Below, piece by piece: positions 33,251 through 44,140 of a stretch of 64,000 nt of DNA; position 1 is the stretch's first letter, and each line of letters begins with the position of its first letter. This stretch comes from Dasypus novemcinctus. Lineage: Eukaryota > Chordata > Mammalia > Cingulata > Dasypodidae. Under the pieces are notes generated by a model, which saw only the letters and a program-made list of their open reading frames with translations, ran no database searches and had not been told where the DNA came from. Position numbers and translations under genes: made by a program. The stretch is from positions 3,975,501-4,039,500 of the forward strand of contig NC_080698.1 of the NCBI RefSeq assembly GCF_030445035.2. Direction: 5' to 3'.

Positions 33251-33450
33251 TAAAGGATGGAAAATATAAATCATGCAAATAGAAACAAGAGAACTGGGGT
33301 AATTATACTAACATCAGATAAAATAAACTTTAAGCCAAAAACTATTAGGACGAACAAAGAAGGTCATTATATACTGATGAAGGGGCCAATTCATCAAGAA
33401 GACATAACAATTATAAATATATATGCACCTAAATGTAGAGCCCCCAAATA

Positions 33451-34114
33451 TAGTAAGACCTGGTTTTAAGTGACCAGTACATTCTAAGACCCTTTGCGTA
33501 AGTTGAAAATTGCACATCATAGCAAACCCATTATTTAATCATTATTTCTTATAGAAACATATCTAGCAAAAATTTTAAAAATAATTAAGGAAAGAAATAC
33601 TCTAGTAACAAAAAGTAAAAAAAAATTAATCCTAGAATAATTTTTAAAAATTTTAATTTTCTCTCTCTCGTGTGCCCATGCCCTAACAACCTGCCCCGCC
33701 CCCCAGGCGTCTGGGACCCCTCCCACAGAGGAAGAGTACTGGCAGCAGCCAATGGGAGGCTAGGAAGGTGCCGGCGTCAGTGAGCAGCAGGCTGCCGTGC
33801 CTGGAGACCCGCTGGGCCAGCGGTTCTGCCCCCTCTCCTGCGTGGCTGCCCCACTGCTGCCATGTTCCACAGCTTATATAGGGCGTGCGTAATGATGAAC
33901 CCCTTACTTAAAAATACTTCTTCTATGAACATATCTATCATATTTTTTTATTAATAAGGCAAATTAACACTACAGTAATAATAAGTAAATGAAATCAATC
34001 ATAGAAAGAATTTTTTAAAAACTTAGTTCTCTTTCTCTGCCTTTATTTTTTTCGATTGCCAATCATGTATACTTGAATTCACGTGTTAAGTTCACATAAA
34101 ATGAGGTCCCACTG
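33451..34114. mobile_element. TA-flanked DNA transposon (Tc1/mariner-like, non-autonomous) in L1
   Basis: The ends TAGTAAGACCTGGTTTTAAG and, read inverted from the right, CAGTGGGACCTCATTTTATG form terminal inverted repeats. TA dinucleotides flank both sides (33449-33450, 34115-34116). Deleting the element and one TA restores CCCAAATATATGAAAC, the expected L1 text. Internal direct repeats (33541-33669 and 33911-34040) flank a GC-rich spacer. No transposase frame is visible. TA duplication and end style fit Tc1/mariner/Tigger; I cannot name the family. Confidence 0.8.
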
Positions 34115-36064
34115 TATATGAAACGAGTATTAAGAGATTTGAAGGGAAAATAGATGGTGCTACATTAATAGTAGGAGATTTCAATACACCACTCTCAATA
34201 ACAGATAGATTCTAAACAGAAGATCAGTAAGGAAAGACAAGACTTGAACGATACTATAAGTCAACTAGACCTAACATATATATACATGTAGAACACTTGA
34301 ACCAGCAGCAGCAGCAGAATACACATTCTTCTCTAGTGCAAATGTTAGTACACAAAACATTGGGTACTTTGTTAAATTTTCAAATAATGAATTTAAATTA
34401 AATTATAAAATATTGAAATCATTAAATCTATTTTCTCCAACCATAATGGAATGAAGCTAAAACTCAGTAACAGAGGGAGAAATGGAAAATCCACAAATAT
34501 GTGGACATCAATGTGCTCTTAACCAGCGTATCACAGAGGAAATCACAGGGGTGATTAGTAAACACCTCGAGGCAAATGTAAACAAAAACACAACATACCA
34601 AAACGGATGGTATGCAGCAAAAACAGTTCTGAGAGAAAAATGTATAGGTCTTAGTATTTCTTTAAAATAAGAAGACAGATCTTAAATCAGTGACCTCACA
34701 CCTGTAGGATATAGAAAAAGTAGAGCTAACTAAACCCAAAGCAAGCAGAAGGAAGGAAATGAAGATTAACAAGGAGATAAATAAAGAATGAAAAAAAACA
34801 AGAGATTCCACAAAACCAAAAGCTGGTTCTTTAAAAGGTCAATAAAATAGACAAAACTTTAGTTAGACTGACAAAGAAAGAGAAAGGATGAAAATAACTG
34901 AAATCAGAAGTCTGAGTGGGGGCATTACTACTGATGCCACAGAAATATAAAGGATTATAGGCGGATACTATGAACAACTGTACAGCAACAAATCAGATAA
35001 CCTCGGTGAGCTGGACAGGTTCCTAAAAACACACAAGCCACCTACACTTACTCTAGCAGAAATAGTGATCTCAACAAATAAAAAGCAAAGAGCCTGAATC
35101 AGTGATCAAAAATCCCCCAGAATCAGGTGGCTCTCCTCGTGAATTTTACCAAAATTTCCAAGAAGAATTATCACCAAGCCTGCTTAGAGTCTTCCAAAAA
35201 TATTGAAGAGGAAGGAGCACTACCTAACTAATACTATAAGGCCAATATCACCCTAGTACCAAACCTAGATGAAGATAACACAAGAAAGTAAAATTACAGA
35301 ACAATAGTACTTAAGACTATTGATGCAAAAATCCTCAACAAAATCCTAAAAGAATTATACACCATGATCAACGGTAATTTATCCCAGATATACAAAGGTG
35401 GTTCAGTGTAAGAAGATAAATTAATGTAATAAACCACAGTAATGGAATAAAGAAAAGAAACCCACATGATCATTTCAAGGATGCAGAAAAGACAATTGAC
35501 AAATTCCAGCACCCCTTCTTGATTAAAAACAACAACAAAAACACAGACAAATAGGAAAAGAAGAGTTCTTCCTCAACATGACAGAGGGCATATATGAAAC
35601 CCCACAGCTAGCATCGATGGTGAAAGACTGAAGCTTTCCCTCTAAGATCAGGAAAAAGACAAGGACGCCCACTGTCACCACTGTGAGCAACATTGTAGTG
35701 AAAGTTCTTGTCAGAGCAACTAGGCAAGAAAAAGAAATAAATGGCATCCAAATTGGAAAGGAAGAAGCAAAACTTTCCCTATTTGCAGATCACATGATCC
35801 TATAGATAGGAAATCCTGAAAAATCCACATCAAAGCTACTAGAGCTAATAAATGAATTAAGCTACATGGTGGGGTACAAAATTAACATACAAAAATCAGT
35901 AATGTTGCCATACACTAGAGTGAACAATCTGAAGAGGAAAGCAAGAAAAAAAATCCCATTTAAGATAACAACTAAAAGGATCAAATATCCAGGAGTAAAT
36001 TTGACCAAGGATGTACAGGACTTATACATGAGAAACTGAAAAATATTGTTAAAAGAAATCATCA

Positions 36065-36433
36065 GGGAAACGGACTTGGCCCAGTGGTTAGGGCGTCCGT
36101 CTACCACATGGGAGGTCCGCGGTTCAAACCCCAGGCCTCCTTGACCTGTGTGGAGCTGGCCCATGTGCAGTGCTGATGCGCGCAAGGAGTGCCGTGCCAC
36201 ACTGGGGTGTCCCCCACGTAGGGGAGCCCCATGCGCAAGGAGTGCACCCCGAAAGGAGAGCCACCCTGCAAAAAGAAAGTGCAGCCTGCCCAGGAATGGC
36301 GCCGCCCACACTTCCCGTGCTGCTGACGACAACAGAAGCGGACAAAGAAACAAGACTCAGCAAATAGACACAGAGAACAGACAACCGGGATAGGGGGGGA
36401 ATTAAATAAATAAATAAATCTTAAAAAAAAAAA
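36065..36433 (+). mobile_element. DAS-SINE, full length, with 14-bp TSD, in L1
   Basis: Perfect AAAAGAAATCATCA repeats at 36051-36064 and 36434-36447. The head GGGAAACGGACTTGGCCCAG contains a box A-like segment (TGGCCCAGTGGTT), and box B GGTTCAAACCCC is at 36121. Then come the CAAGGAGTGCC body, the GAACAGACAACCGGGAT block and an (AAATA)n poly-A tail. This is one of the best-preserved copies. Confidence 0.96.
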
Positions 36434-36803
36434 AAAAGAAATCATCAAAGACCTAAATAAATGGAAGGGCATTCCATGTTCATGGATTGGGAAACTAAAT
36501 ATTGTTCAGATGGCAGTTGTCCCCAAAGCACTGCACAGATTAATGCAATCCCAATCAAGCTTTGCAGAGATGGAAAAGCCGATCACACACTTTATATGGG
36601 AAGGTAAGGGGCCTGAATTGCTAGAACCACCTGGAAAAAGAAGAATGTGGTTGGAGGACTCATACTTCCTGATTTCAAGACTTATTACAAAGCTACAATG
36701 ATCAAAATAGCATGGTACTGGCACCAGGACAGACATATAGACCAATGGGATCTAATCGAATGTTCTAAAATAAACCCTCACATCTATGGCCAATTGATTT
36801 TTT

Positions 36804-37096
36804 TAAAAAATATTTTTATTAGAGAAGTTGTGACCTTACAAAACAATCATGCACATGTGTGGAATTCCCGTACAACACCCCTCCACCAACACACTACGCT
36901 GTTGTGGAACACTTGTTACAAATTATAAGATGATATCAGACTATTCCATACCCCCTGTTATGAACACAGTACATCTTTGGCAATGATGCAAGAATGTTAC
37001 AGTAGTGCTGTTAACTGTTGTCCATAGGTTACATTAATTGCGTTTTTCCCATACTTTTCCACATTCTTACCACCTTGCAGTAATGATGTACCTGAG
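36804..37096 (-). mobile_element. Antisense L1 3' tail, 5'-truncated, in L1
   Basis: Direct repeats CCAATTGATTTTT at 36790-36802 and 37097-37109 flank about 290 bp. The insert starts T/A-rich, then TATTAGAGAAGTTGTGACC, ACAATCATGCACATG and TGTTGTCCATAGGTTACATTAA, the L1 tail of 19836 and 22436. The host L1 text is continuous across it. Confidence 0.85.
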
Positions 37097-38639
37097 CCAA
37101 TTGATTTTTGACAAGGTTGCCAAGTCCACTGTATGGGGAAAGAATATTCTCTTGAGCCAATGGTGGTAGGAGAAGTGGATATCCATATGCAAAAGAATGA
37201 AGGCAGATTTCTACCTTATACCATATACAGAAATTAACTGAAAATGGATCAAAGACCTAAATATAAGAACCAAAACTATAAAACTCCTAGAAGAAAACCC
37301 ATATGGCGCATTGTGTTAGGCAATGGTTTCTCCAACCATTACCAAAAGCACAGGCAACAAAAGAAAAGAAATAGTTAAATGGAACTTCATCAAAATTAAA
37401 AACTTTTGTGCATCAAAGGACTTCATCATGGAAGTGAAAAGACAACCTCCAAAAGGGGAGAAAGTATTTGGAAACCACGTATCTGATAAGGGTTTACTAT
37501 TCAGAATATACAAAGGAACCTACAACTCAATAAAAAAAAACACAAGCATCCCAATTAAACATTGGGCAAAAGGTTTAAATAAATATTTCTCCAGAGAAGA
37601 GATTCAAATGGCCCAAAGGCAAAGGAAAAAAACGCTGAAAAACATCACTAACCATCAGGGAAATGCAAATCAAAATCAGAATAAGATATCACTTCACACC
37701 CATTAGGATGGCTACTATTTAAAAAATGGAAAATGCCCAGTGTTGGGGAGGATGTGGAGAAATAGGAGCACATGTTCCCTTTTGGTGGGAATGTAAAATG
37801 GAGCAGCAGCTGTGGAAGACAGTTTGTTCCTCAGAAAGTTAAGTATAGAATTACCATATGACCTACCAGGTGGAAGCCCAAAAGAATTGAAAGCAAAGAT
37901 TCTAATGATTATTTGCTCAACGATTCACCTGCTGGCTTCATCCCCACTTGCCAGAAGATGGAAGCAGCCAAGTGTCCCTCCACGGATGAATGTGTAAGCA
38001 AAACGTGGTTTGTACATTCAGTGAAATACCATTCAGCCCTGAAAAGGAACGGCTGCGACAACATGGACGAATCTTGAAGACATCGTGTTGGGTGAAATAA
38101 GACTCGAAAGGGCAAATATTGTCTGATCTCACTGATCTGAAATAATTAAAATAAGCCAATTCATGGGGTCAGAAACTAGGATACACGTAAAGAGGGGTGG
38201 GAGTGGGGGAAGGGAACAGAGAAGTAATGTTTCAATTGCGCCGAGTTTCTCTTTGGGATGATGGAGGGGTTGGTCATGGATGGTGGCGATGAGAGCACAG
38301 CACTGTGGACGCTGTTGTCAGCACTGAATTAGAGATTTCAGTGTGCTTTAAAGGGGGCACTTTCAGGTTGTATATATGTTACTCGAATAAAGGTAAAAAA
38401 CGAACCCAGAACTTTACAACATAAACAGTGAACCCAAATGTAAAGTACGGGCTGTAGTTAATAGAATAACCATAATAATATTGTTTCATTAATTGTAACA
38501 AAGTTACCACACTGATGCAAAGTGTTTATAGTAGGGAAAACTGTGTAAGAGGGAGTATATGGCAACTCTGTTTTCTGCATGATTTTTCTGTAAACCTACA
38601 TCTCTAATTTTAAAAAAAGGTAATAAAACTAAAATATAG

Positions 38640-40945
38640 TGGGCTGGGGCACCCCGAGGTCCTGGGGAGATGGGGCAGGAAGCAGAGCGTGGCTCTGGGG
38701 TGGGGTGGCCCCCCACCCTGCTCGGGACTGAGGGGCAGGGGAAAGGCCCTTGAGCTTGGAGAGGCGCTGTCCCATCGTGATTGCATCGAGGAGCTCTTTG
38801 GGGACTGGGAGGAGGGGAGACTGGGGGACATGGAGTGGGGGTTCTCAGGGGATGGGGCTGTGCCTGGCCAGCGGGAGGGGCAGGACGGGCCGGGCCCTGC
38901 GCTGTGTGGGAGCGCCTTGGGGACTCGGAGGTGCGGCGCGGGGGCGGGCAGTGGTGACCCCAGACCCTTGGGAGGCCTTGGGCGTGGGGGTCGTTCTCGC
39001 CCTCCTCTCTCCACGTGCAATTTTATTTCTCCTGGTCCCACTTAGAGTAACCACGATCCGGAAGTGACCTCTAAGACGAGGATACCGATGCCTGAGTGTG
39101 GAGCAGGGTATCACCGTGCTTGCGGGAGCGTGGACGGGAAGGCTCGCCACGCCCTGCCCGCTGCCCTGGTGTGGACACGCTGCTGCCAGTGAACAGGCGC
39201 AGTGTCCTGCGTGCCACCCGGCCCTCCCTGCTGGCCCAGGCCCTGCTGGACGGGGCAGGGGCTTCGGCCGCCCCTCCTCGCCCGCCGTCCTGCCCGCCGT
39301 GGGCTGGGGTTTCTGCTAAGTGGCTGGGGACGGGCCGTGCCACGGGCTGTTTGCTTGCGGGCGGTTTGTGTTTGGCTTTCGAGGGTGAGCAAACTGCCTG
39401 TTCCAGAACCATCTGGAGAATTCAACTCTGTCCGCCTTGGCTCGGGCAGTGGGTTCGTGGCTTCACGTTTACGAGCCAAGTCAAGTAGGGATTTTTCCAG
39501 AGGAGCCGTCAGCCAAAGAGCTGGTCAAAGACAGCAGAGGGGTTAGGACTGGAGAAGGAGAGGGAGAGCAGACGAGCCGCACGGGGGCAAGACGCGTGGT
39601 CACGAGATGAAGGGCGCGGGGCCCGGGGATAGAGCGGGGCACGCAGCCAGGAGTGGGGCCCGGGGACAGAGCGGCCTGTCCTGTGCCCACGCAGAGGCCC
39701 TGCCCGGTGCAGGCCGGAGCCCGAGCAGGCCACGCAGCCAGGAGCAGGGCCCGGGCTGGGCTGGCCCCGTGCCCCTGGCTGGGCTGCAGCAGCGGCCTGG
39801 CCCTCTGACTGCCCTGGGGGGGACAGCTGACACCACTGCGCGCCAGGTGTCCCGCGCGCCGCCCCAGCGCCAGCCAGCAGCAGGACACGCTCGACCCCAG
39901 TGCCGGGGGCGCCCCGGGAGTCCCAGGTCCTTCTGGAAAGGACTTTAGTGGCTTCGTCTTCTCTGTGTTTGGAGGCGCGTCTGCAGCGGGAAGCAGGTCC
40001 CGAGTCACCCTGCACGGGAGGCTGGTGGCGCAGAGTGCGGGACCCCCCGCCGCTTCCTTCCCCCTCGGGAGGCCGGGAGGCGCCTGAGCTCCCCCAGGGG
40101 GACCAGGAGGTGGAAGGAGTGGGGGGCCATGGGGATGCTGTGAGGCCGGGGCGGGGCGCCCCCAGCACCCCAGGCCGGGGCCCTCCGAGCGCAGCGGCGC
40201 TTCTTCCAGGCCGGGAGGGGCCATCTGCACCCCGTGCCGAGACCCCGTTCTGCCTGCCCGGGCCTCCCTCCCGGGGCTCAGAACGCCTCCCAGCCTTCTC
40301 TCTGGAGAACTTGGCGTTGGCCTGGGAGTTCTTAGAAACTGGGTCTTTGAACATCGCCGCTGCTCTCCCCGACCCGACTGGAGAAGATTTTCCTTTTGGG
40401 CCTGACCACGGTTCTGGAATTCTCTTGCTTCCCCTTCGGGAATCACGCTTGTGCCCTGCCTGCCTTCCGTCCCGCTGGAGGGTCCCCGAGCCACCCTGGG
40501 GAGTCTGTGGGGGCCGTGGGGGCCCTGTGGGTGGCTCCCACCAGCCCTGGCTGCGCCTGCGTGGGGGCGTCGGGGGGCGGCCGTGGTCCAGGTGTGACCG
40601 GGATGAGACAGGCTTGGGGGCACCGAATGCCGCGCCAGGCCCCGTGGCGGGGAGCTGGGGGGTCCCACCACCCCCCTGAATGCGCCCCAGCCTCCCCTGG
40701 CCACGCGGGGCCCTTTGCTTCTAGCCCCTGGAGGGGGCAGGTGGCTCCTGGACCCCCGTGGCCCCGGCTGGACCCCCGGACCCTCATGGATGTGTCCAGG
40801 GAGGAAGGGGTGGGACGGGGCGGGGCGGGCCTGACCAGACCACCCCAGGCCCGGGAGCCCTGCGGGGCTGTCGCCTGGGGTCTCTTTCTCCAGGGGCCGG
40901 GTCAGTCGCACTCCCACCCAGAGTCACACGGGCACGCCCACAGCC
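38640..40945. other. GC-rich single-copy sequence with long spurious frames
   Basis: I find no repeat or exon I can support. A 478-residue minus frame (39481-40917) overlaps a 281-residue minus frame in another phase and a 259-residue plus frame. All are Pro/Gly/Ala/Arg-rich without a recognisable domain. Short internal repetition (GCCAGGAGYRGGGCCCGGG) occurs at about 39645 and 39738. The sequence next to 38640 resembles the minisatellite unit at 33105-33250. Confidence 0.4.
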
Positions 40946-41444
40946 CGTATCTGTCAGCCAGAGGGTGCCGATGCAAAACACCAGAAACATGCAGGGTGTT
41001 ATAAAGGTGTTTATTTGGGGTAGGGGCTTACAGACACCAGGCCATAAGCATAAGTTCCTTCCCTCGCCAAAGTCTATTTCCACGTGTTGGAGCAAGATGG
41101 CTGCCGACGTCTGTGAGGGCTCAGGCTTCCTGGGTTCCTACATTCCTGGGGCTTGCTTTTCTCTGGGTTCAGGGTTCCTTCCTTCCTGGGGCTGGCTTCT
41201 CTTTCCTCTGCGTGCTGAATTCCCGGGGCTGCAGCTTAAGTCTTCAACATCAAACTCCAACATCAAAACTCCAACATCAGAAACCCTCACCTCTGCCCTT
41301 TGCCAGGCCTTTTATCTGTGAGTCGCCACCCACCAAGGGGTGGGGACTCAACGCCCTAATCATAACTCAGTCATGCCCAGGTTAGATCAGATTACAAACA
41401 TAATCCAATACTTCTTTTTGGAATTCATCAATTACACTGCTACA
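40946..41444 (-). mobile_element. Solo LTR of the 12266 family, antisense
   Basis: Starts CGTATCTGTCAGCCAGAGGG and ends ACACTGCTACA. Inverted AATAAA (TTTATT) lies near 41010, and the core GTTGGAGCAAGATGGCTGCCGACGTCTG is at about 41087. Same order as 48255-48892 with internal deletions. The flanking 5-mers (CAGCC / CGCCC) do not match well, so the duplication has decayed or the ends are off by a few bases. Confidence 0.82.
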
Positions 41445-42024
41445 CGCCCGCATGCACACTCGCTGCGCACACGCTGCGGGGCAGGGGTGCAGCCTGTGCT
41501 CACGCTCCTAGGCAGGGGTGCTTGTGGGGCGAAGGCCGGGAGCCGGGCTCGGGCCGTGCAGGGGCGTTGCTCACCCCGCCTGGGCCCTGGAGGGCGAGGC
41601 TGCGGCCAGCGTGAGGCCTGACCTGGCCGGCCGGCCCCACGCTGGGAGGAGCGTGGCTGCACACACGGCCTCTTTCTCCAGAACAGTCGCTCCGTTGTCC
41701 GTCCACACAGAGGCTCAGTGTGTGCCCCTCGGGGGCCCTGGCCCCGGCCTGGCTCTGGCAGGGGTGTCCCTGGACAGGGCTGGCCTCCACACCTGGCCCT
41801 GTCCACGGGCCCGGCCCGCAGAGCCCCCGAGTCAGAGCCCCGCGTTCCCTTGGGCCAGGGGCTGGGGTGGGGGTGCACCTGCCTGGGGGCTCTGCACAGG
41901 CTTATGCGGGCTCCTGGCCCCTCGCTCACACTCCCTCATCTCCCGGCAGGGGTTGGACTGGACGCGCTGTCCCGCCTCCCTCGGCACCATCGAGAGCACA
42001 AAGGCGCAGAGGGTGCGCTGCGGG
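41445..42024. other. GC-rich unassigned sequence
   Basis: No repeat or exon recognised. Several frames are open on both strands without domain signal. Confidence 0.4.
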
Positions 42025-42140
42025 TCAGAACCGAATTCTAACCCGGCTTTACCATGGTGGCCCGTCAGTGAACCTCCACCTGCCTCAGTTTCCCTAGGGA
42101 GGTAACGGTGCCCTCCTATGGGACTGCGCACAGAGTGATT
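42025..42140 (-). mobile_element. MIR SINE, antisense
   Basis: GTCAGAACCGAATTCTAACCCGGCTTT, then CTCCACCTGCCTCAGTTTCCCTAGGGAGG and TAACGGTGCCCTCCTATGGG follow antisense MIR. Confidence 0.7.
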
Positions 42141-42539
42141 TCTCCGTTAACGGAGCTGCAGTTCCGTGGTCCTTAGAGAGCACGCAGGCTGGCGTGCGGC
42201 GTGGCCTGGGCCTCTGGGAGACAGGCGCCGGGGAAGGGTCGCCGGGACCCTGGGGGCTGGGGTGGGGGAGGCAGGCTCTGCAGGGCTGCCTTGTAGCAGC
42301 CACCGGGATCTGTCTCCAAGACGGTGACCTGCAGAGAGCTGGAAGCAGAGTGAAGGGGAAGGGGCGGTGGCTGGAACTCCGGGGCTGCTCAGCTGGGGTG
42401 AGGAAAGCCCGTCTGTATTTTCGCCGGAAGGGCTGCCGTTCCGCGTTTCCCTCGGGTCGGATGCGGGCACCAGCCCCAGGGGTCAGCAGGACCCGCGGCT
42501 CCGTCGCTCGGGAAGCCACTCGCGATTACTAGCACGTGA
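42141..42539. other. Unassigned GC-rich sequence
   Basis: Nothing recognised. Confidence 0.35.
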
Positions 42540-42725
42540 CAGCGGATACTTTAAAACAGAGGCTTGGCTCCTCTCTCCTTGCAAATCGCATTTGTGATGC
42601 CGCTGGATGTGCCGATCGAGCTTGTTACTTAATGTGTTAATGACGAGCCCACGTAGTGTTATATCACAAATGTGTCTTTTGACAGATATTTCGATCACTA
42701 CGTCGCAGCGTGATCGACAGCCTTT
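42540..42725. other. AT-rich, CpG-retaining island with hairpin, unidentified
   Basis: This patch has TTACTTAATGTGTTAATGACG and TTATATCACAAATGTGTC, then GATCACTACGTCGCAGCGTGATC, an inverted repeat with GATCAC/GTGATC arms (about 42693-42715). Its composition contrasts with both flanks. It could be a fragment of an old hAT-type element (the inverted text loosely resembles hAT internal sequence) or a conserved non-coding element. No frame of interest. Confidence 0.4.
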
Positions 42726-43198
42726 GTGACCCTGTCTTTTATTTTATGCTTTTGAAAACAAGCCCGAGGAGGCCGCGCAGCTCCCGCAGGCCCCGGAAGA
42801 GATGTGGGCTCTAGAAAGGGTCAGGGCCGCTCTCTTCTGGGGGCGATCTGATTTCGGGGAGCTCCAGAAGCCTTCTCCGCTCGGAAGTGCCCTTCCTCGG
42901 CCTCCACTCCAGGGCCTTTGAAATAATCTTCCACGCAAGCGTAGAGGGCGCAGGACGCTGGGCCGGGCCAGGCCGCCCGTGACTGAGGGCTCTGTGGCTC
43001 TGGGGGGAGGTACTGCGGTTCCCCCCCACCTTAGAAGTAGCTGAAGACAACCAGTGGCCGACTCGGGGGGCCCTTCAGCCCCTGCCCCCCGAGTCAGCCC
43101 CAAACGGTCACGGGTAGACACAGGCCTTCGTTTTGGTATCTTGTCTTAGGGAATTTTCTTTTAAGAGCAAATACCCTTGGCTATTGGTTTCTTTCTTT
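42726..43198. other. Unassigned GC-rich sequence
   Basis: No feature recognised. The minus frames of 79 and 125 residues have no domain signal. Confidence 0.35.
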
Positions 43199-43285
43199 TT
43201 TTACTGAGATGTTCTTTTTATATTTTTTTAAAATGTTACATTAACAAAATATGAGGTCCCCATATACCCCCCAACCCCCTCACCT
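43199..43285 (-). mobile_element. Very short antisense LINE 3' tail
   Basis: T-rich start, then AAAATGTTACATTAACAAAATATGAGGTCCCCATATACCCC, the terminal signature of the tail at 57256-57790, ending after about 85 bases. Confidence 0.7.
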
Positions 43286-43529
43286 TTCTTTCATCAAACG
43301 TTGCCCTGGGGGTCTGGGTCCCAGCAACATCCAGTTTAGGCAGAGGGGAGGGAAGCATGGGGGGGCAGTGAATTTAGCAAACCGCCCCCCCCCCCAGGAA
43401 CTACAACCGCCCTCACCTCTGACCCCTGCCTCAAGGTGGGAGCTCCTCGGAACCACCTCCCATCAGACCAGCCAGCTGCAAATCTCAGGGTCCCCTCCCT
43501 GGGACCCTTGGGCTGGTAATTCCTTAGAG
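43286..43529. other. Unassigned sequence with poly-C tract
   Basis: No feature apart from a C run at about 43383-43396. Confidence 0.35.
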
Positions 43530-44140
43530 GAGGAGTTCTTCACCAAGGGTCCATGAGCTTGAATTGAGATTCAAAGAAACAGGGAAGCGGACTTGGCCCA
43601 GTGGTTAGGGCATCCGTCCACCAAATGGGAGGTCCAAGGTTCAAACCCCGGGCCTCCTTGACCCGAGTGGAGCTGGCCCATGCGCAGTGCTGATGTGCAC
43701 AAGGAGTGCCCTGCCACGCAGGGGTGTCCCCCGCGTAGGGGAGCCCCATGAGCAAGGAGGGCGCCCCGTGAGGAGAGCTGCCTAGCGCGAAAGAAAGTGC
43801 AGCCTGCCCAGGAATGGTGCCGCACACATGGAGAGCTGACACAAGATGATGCAGCAAAAGAAACACAGATTCCCGTGCCGCTGACAACAACAGAAGCGGA
43901 CACAGAAGAAGACGCAGCAAATAGAGAACAGACAACCGGGGTGGGGGGGAAGGGGAGAGAAATAAATAAATCTTAAAAAAAAAAAAGAAATTCAAAGAAA
44001 CGTTGTTCTGCAGGGCCATGTGGGGCGGGTGTGATGTGCTTATTAAATGATACACAGCACGGGGGCGCGTGGTGAGGGGAGCGTGGCTTTCACCTGGCTG
44101 GCAAAGGGGTCTGTGGGACAAAAAAGGCGAAGGACCCCTG
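43530..44140 (-). mobile_element. hAT-type DNA transposon with 8-bp TSD and nested DAS-SINE
   Basis: Ends GAGGAGTTCTTCACC (left) and GGCGAAGGACCCCTG (right, inverted CAGGGGTCCTTCGCC) form inverted repeats matching at about 11 of 15. The 8-bp flanks CCTTAGAG (43522-43529) and CCCTAGAG (44141-44148) differ at one base and fit the hAT nTnTAGAn preference. Without the SINE the element is only about 190 bp, so it is an internally deleted non-autonomous copy. The right end is nearly identical to the left end at 47738. Confidence 0.78.
43581..43989 (+). mobile_element. DAS-SINE with 12-bp TSD, in hAT element
   Basis: Exact ATTCAAAGAAAC at 43569-43580 and 43990-44001. Head AGGGAAGCGGACTTGGCCC, box B GGTTCAAACCCC at about 43639, and the long body containing ACACATGGAGAGCTGACAC, a segment absent from the shorter copies at 32142 and 36065. 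This indicates a longer subfamily. Confidence 0.95.

Larger units (their letters stand above)
33253..38635 (+). mobile_element. 5'-truncated sense L1 with three nested insertions
   Basis: Begins within the ORF2 endonuclease region (AAATCATGCAAATAGAAAC) and follows ORF2 order. The reverse-transcriptase region (TTTGCAGATCACATGATCC near 35782) resembles the YADD-motif segment, and GGCACCAGGACAGACATATAGACCAATGG lies near 36720. A C-terminal frame of 127 residues survives at 37323-37706. The 3' UTR ends near TAATAAAACTAAAATATAG. Removing the insertions at 33451-34114, 36065-36433 and 36804-37096 leaves about 4.05 kb of L1. Frames are broken, so it is inactive. Confidence 0.9.

Noticed and set aside
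37323-37706. 127-residue plus frame, and 114 residues at 26294-26638
   Set aside because: These are surviving C-terminal pieces of L1 ORF2 in decayed elements, recorded with the L1 features and not as genes.
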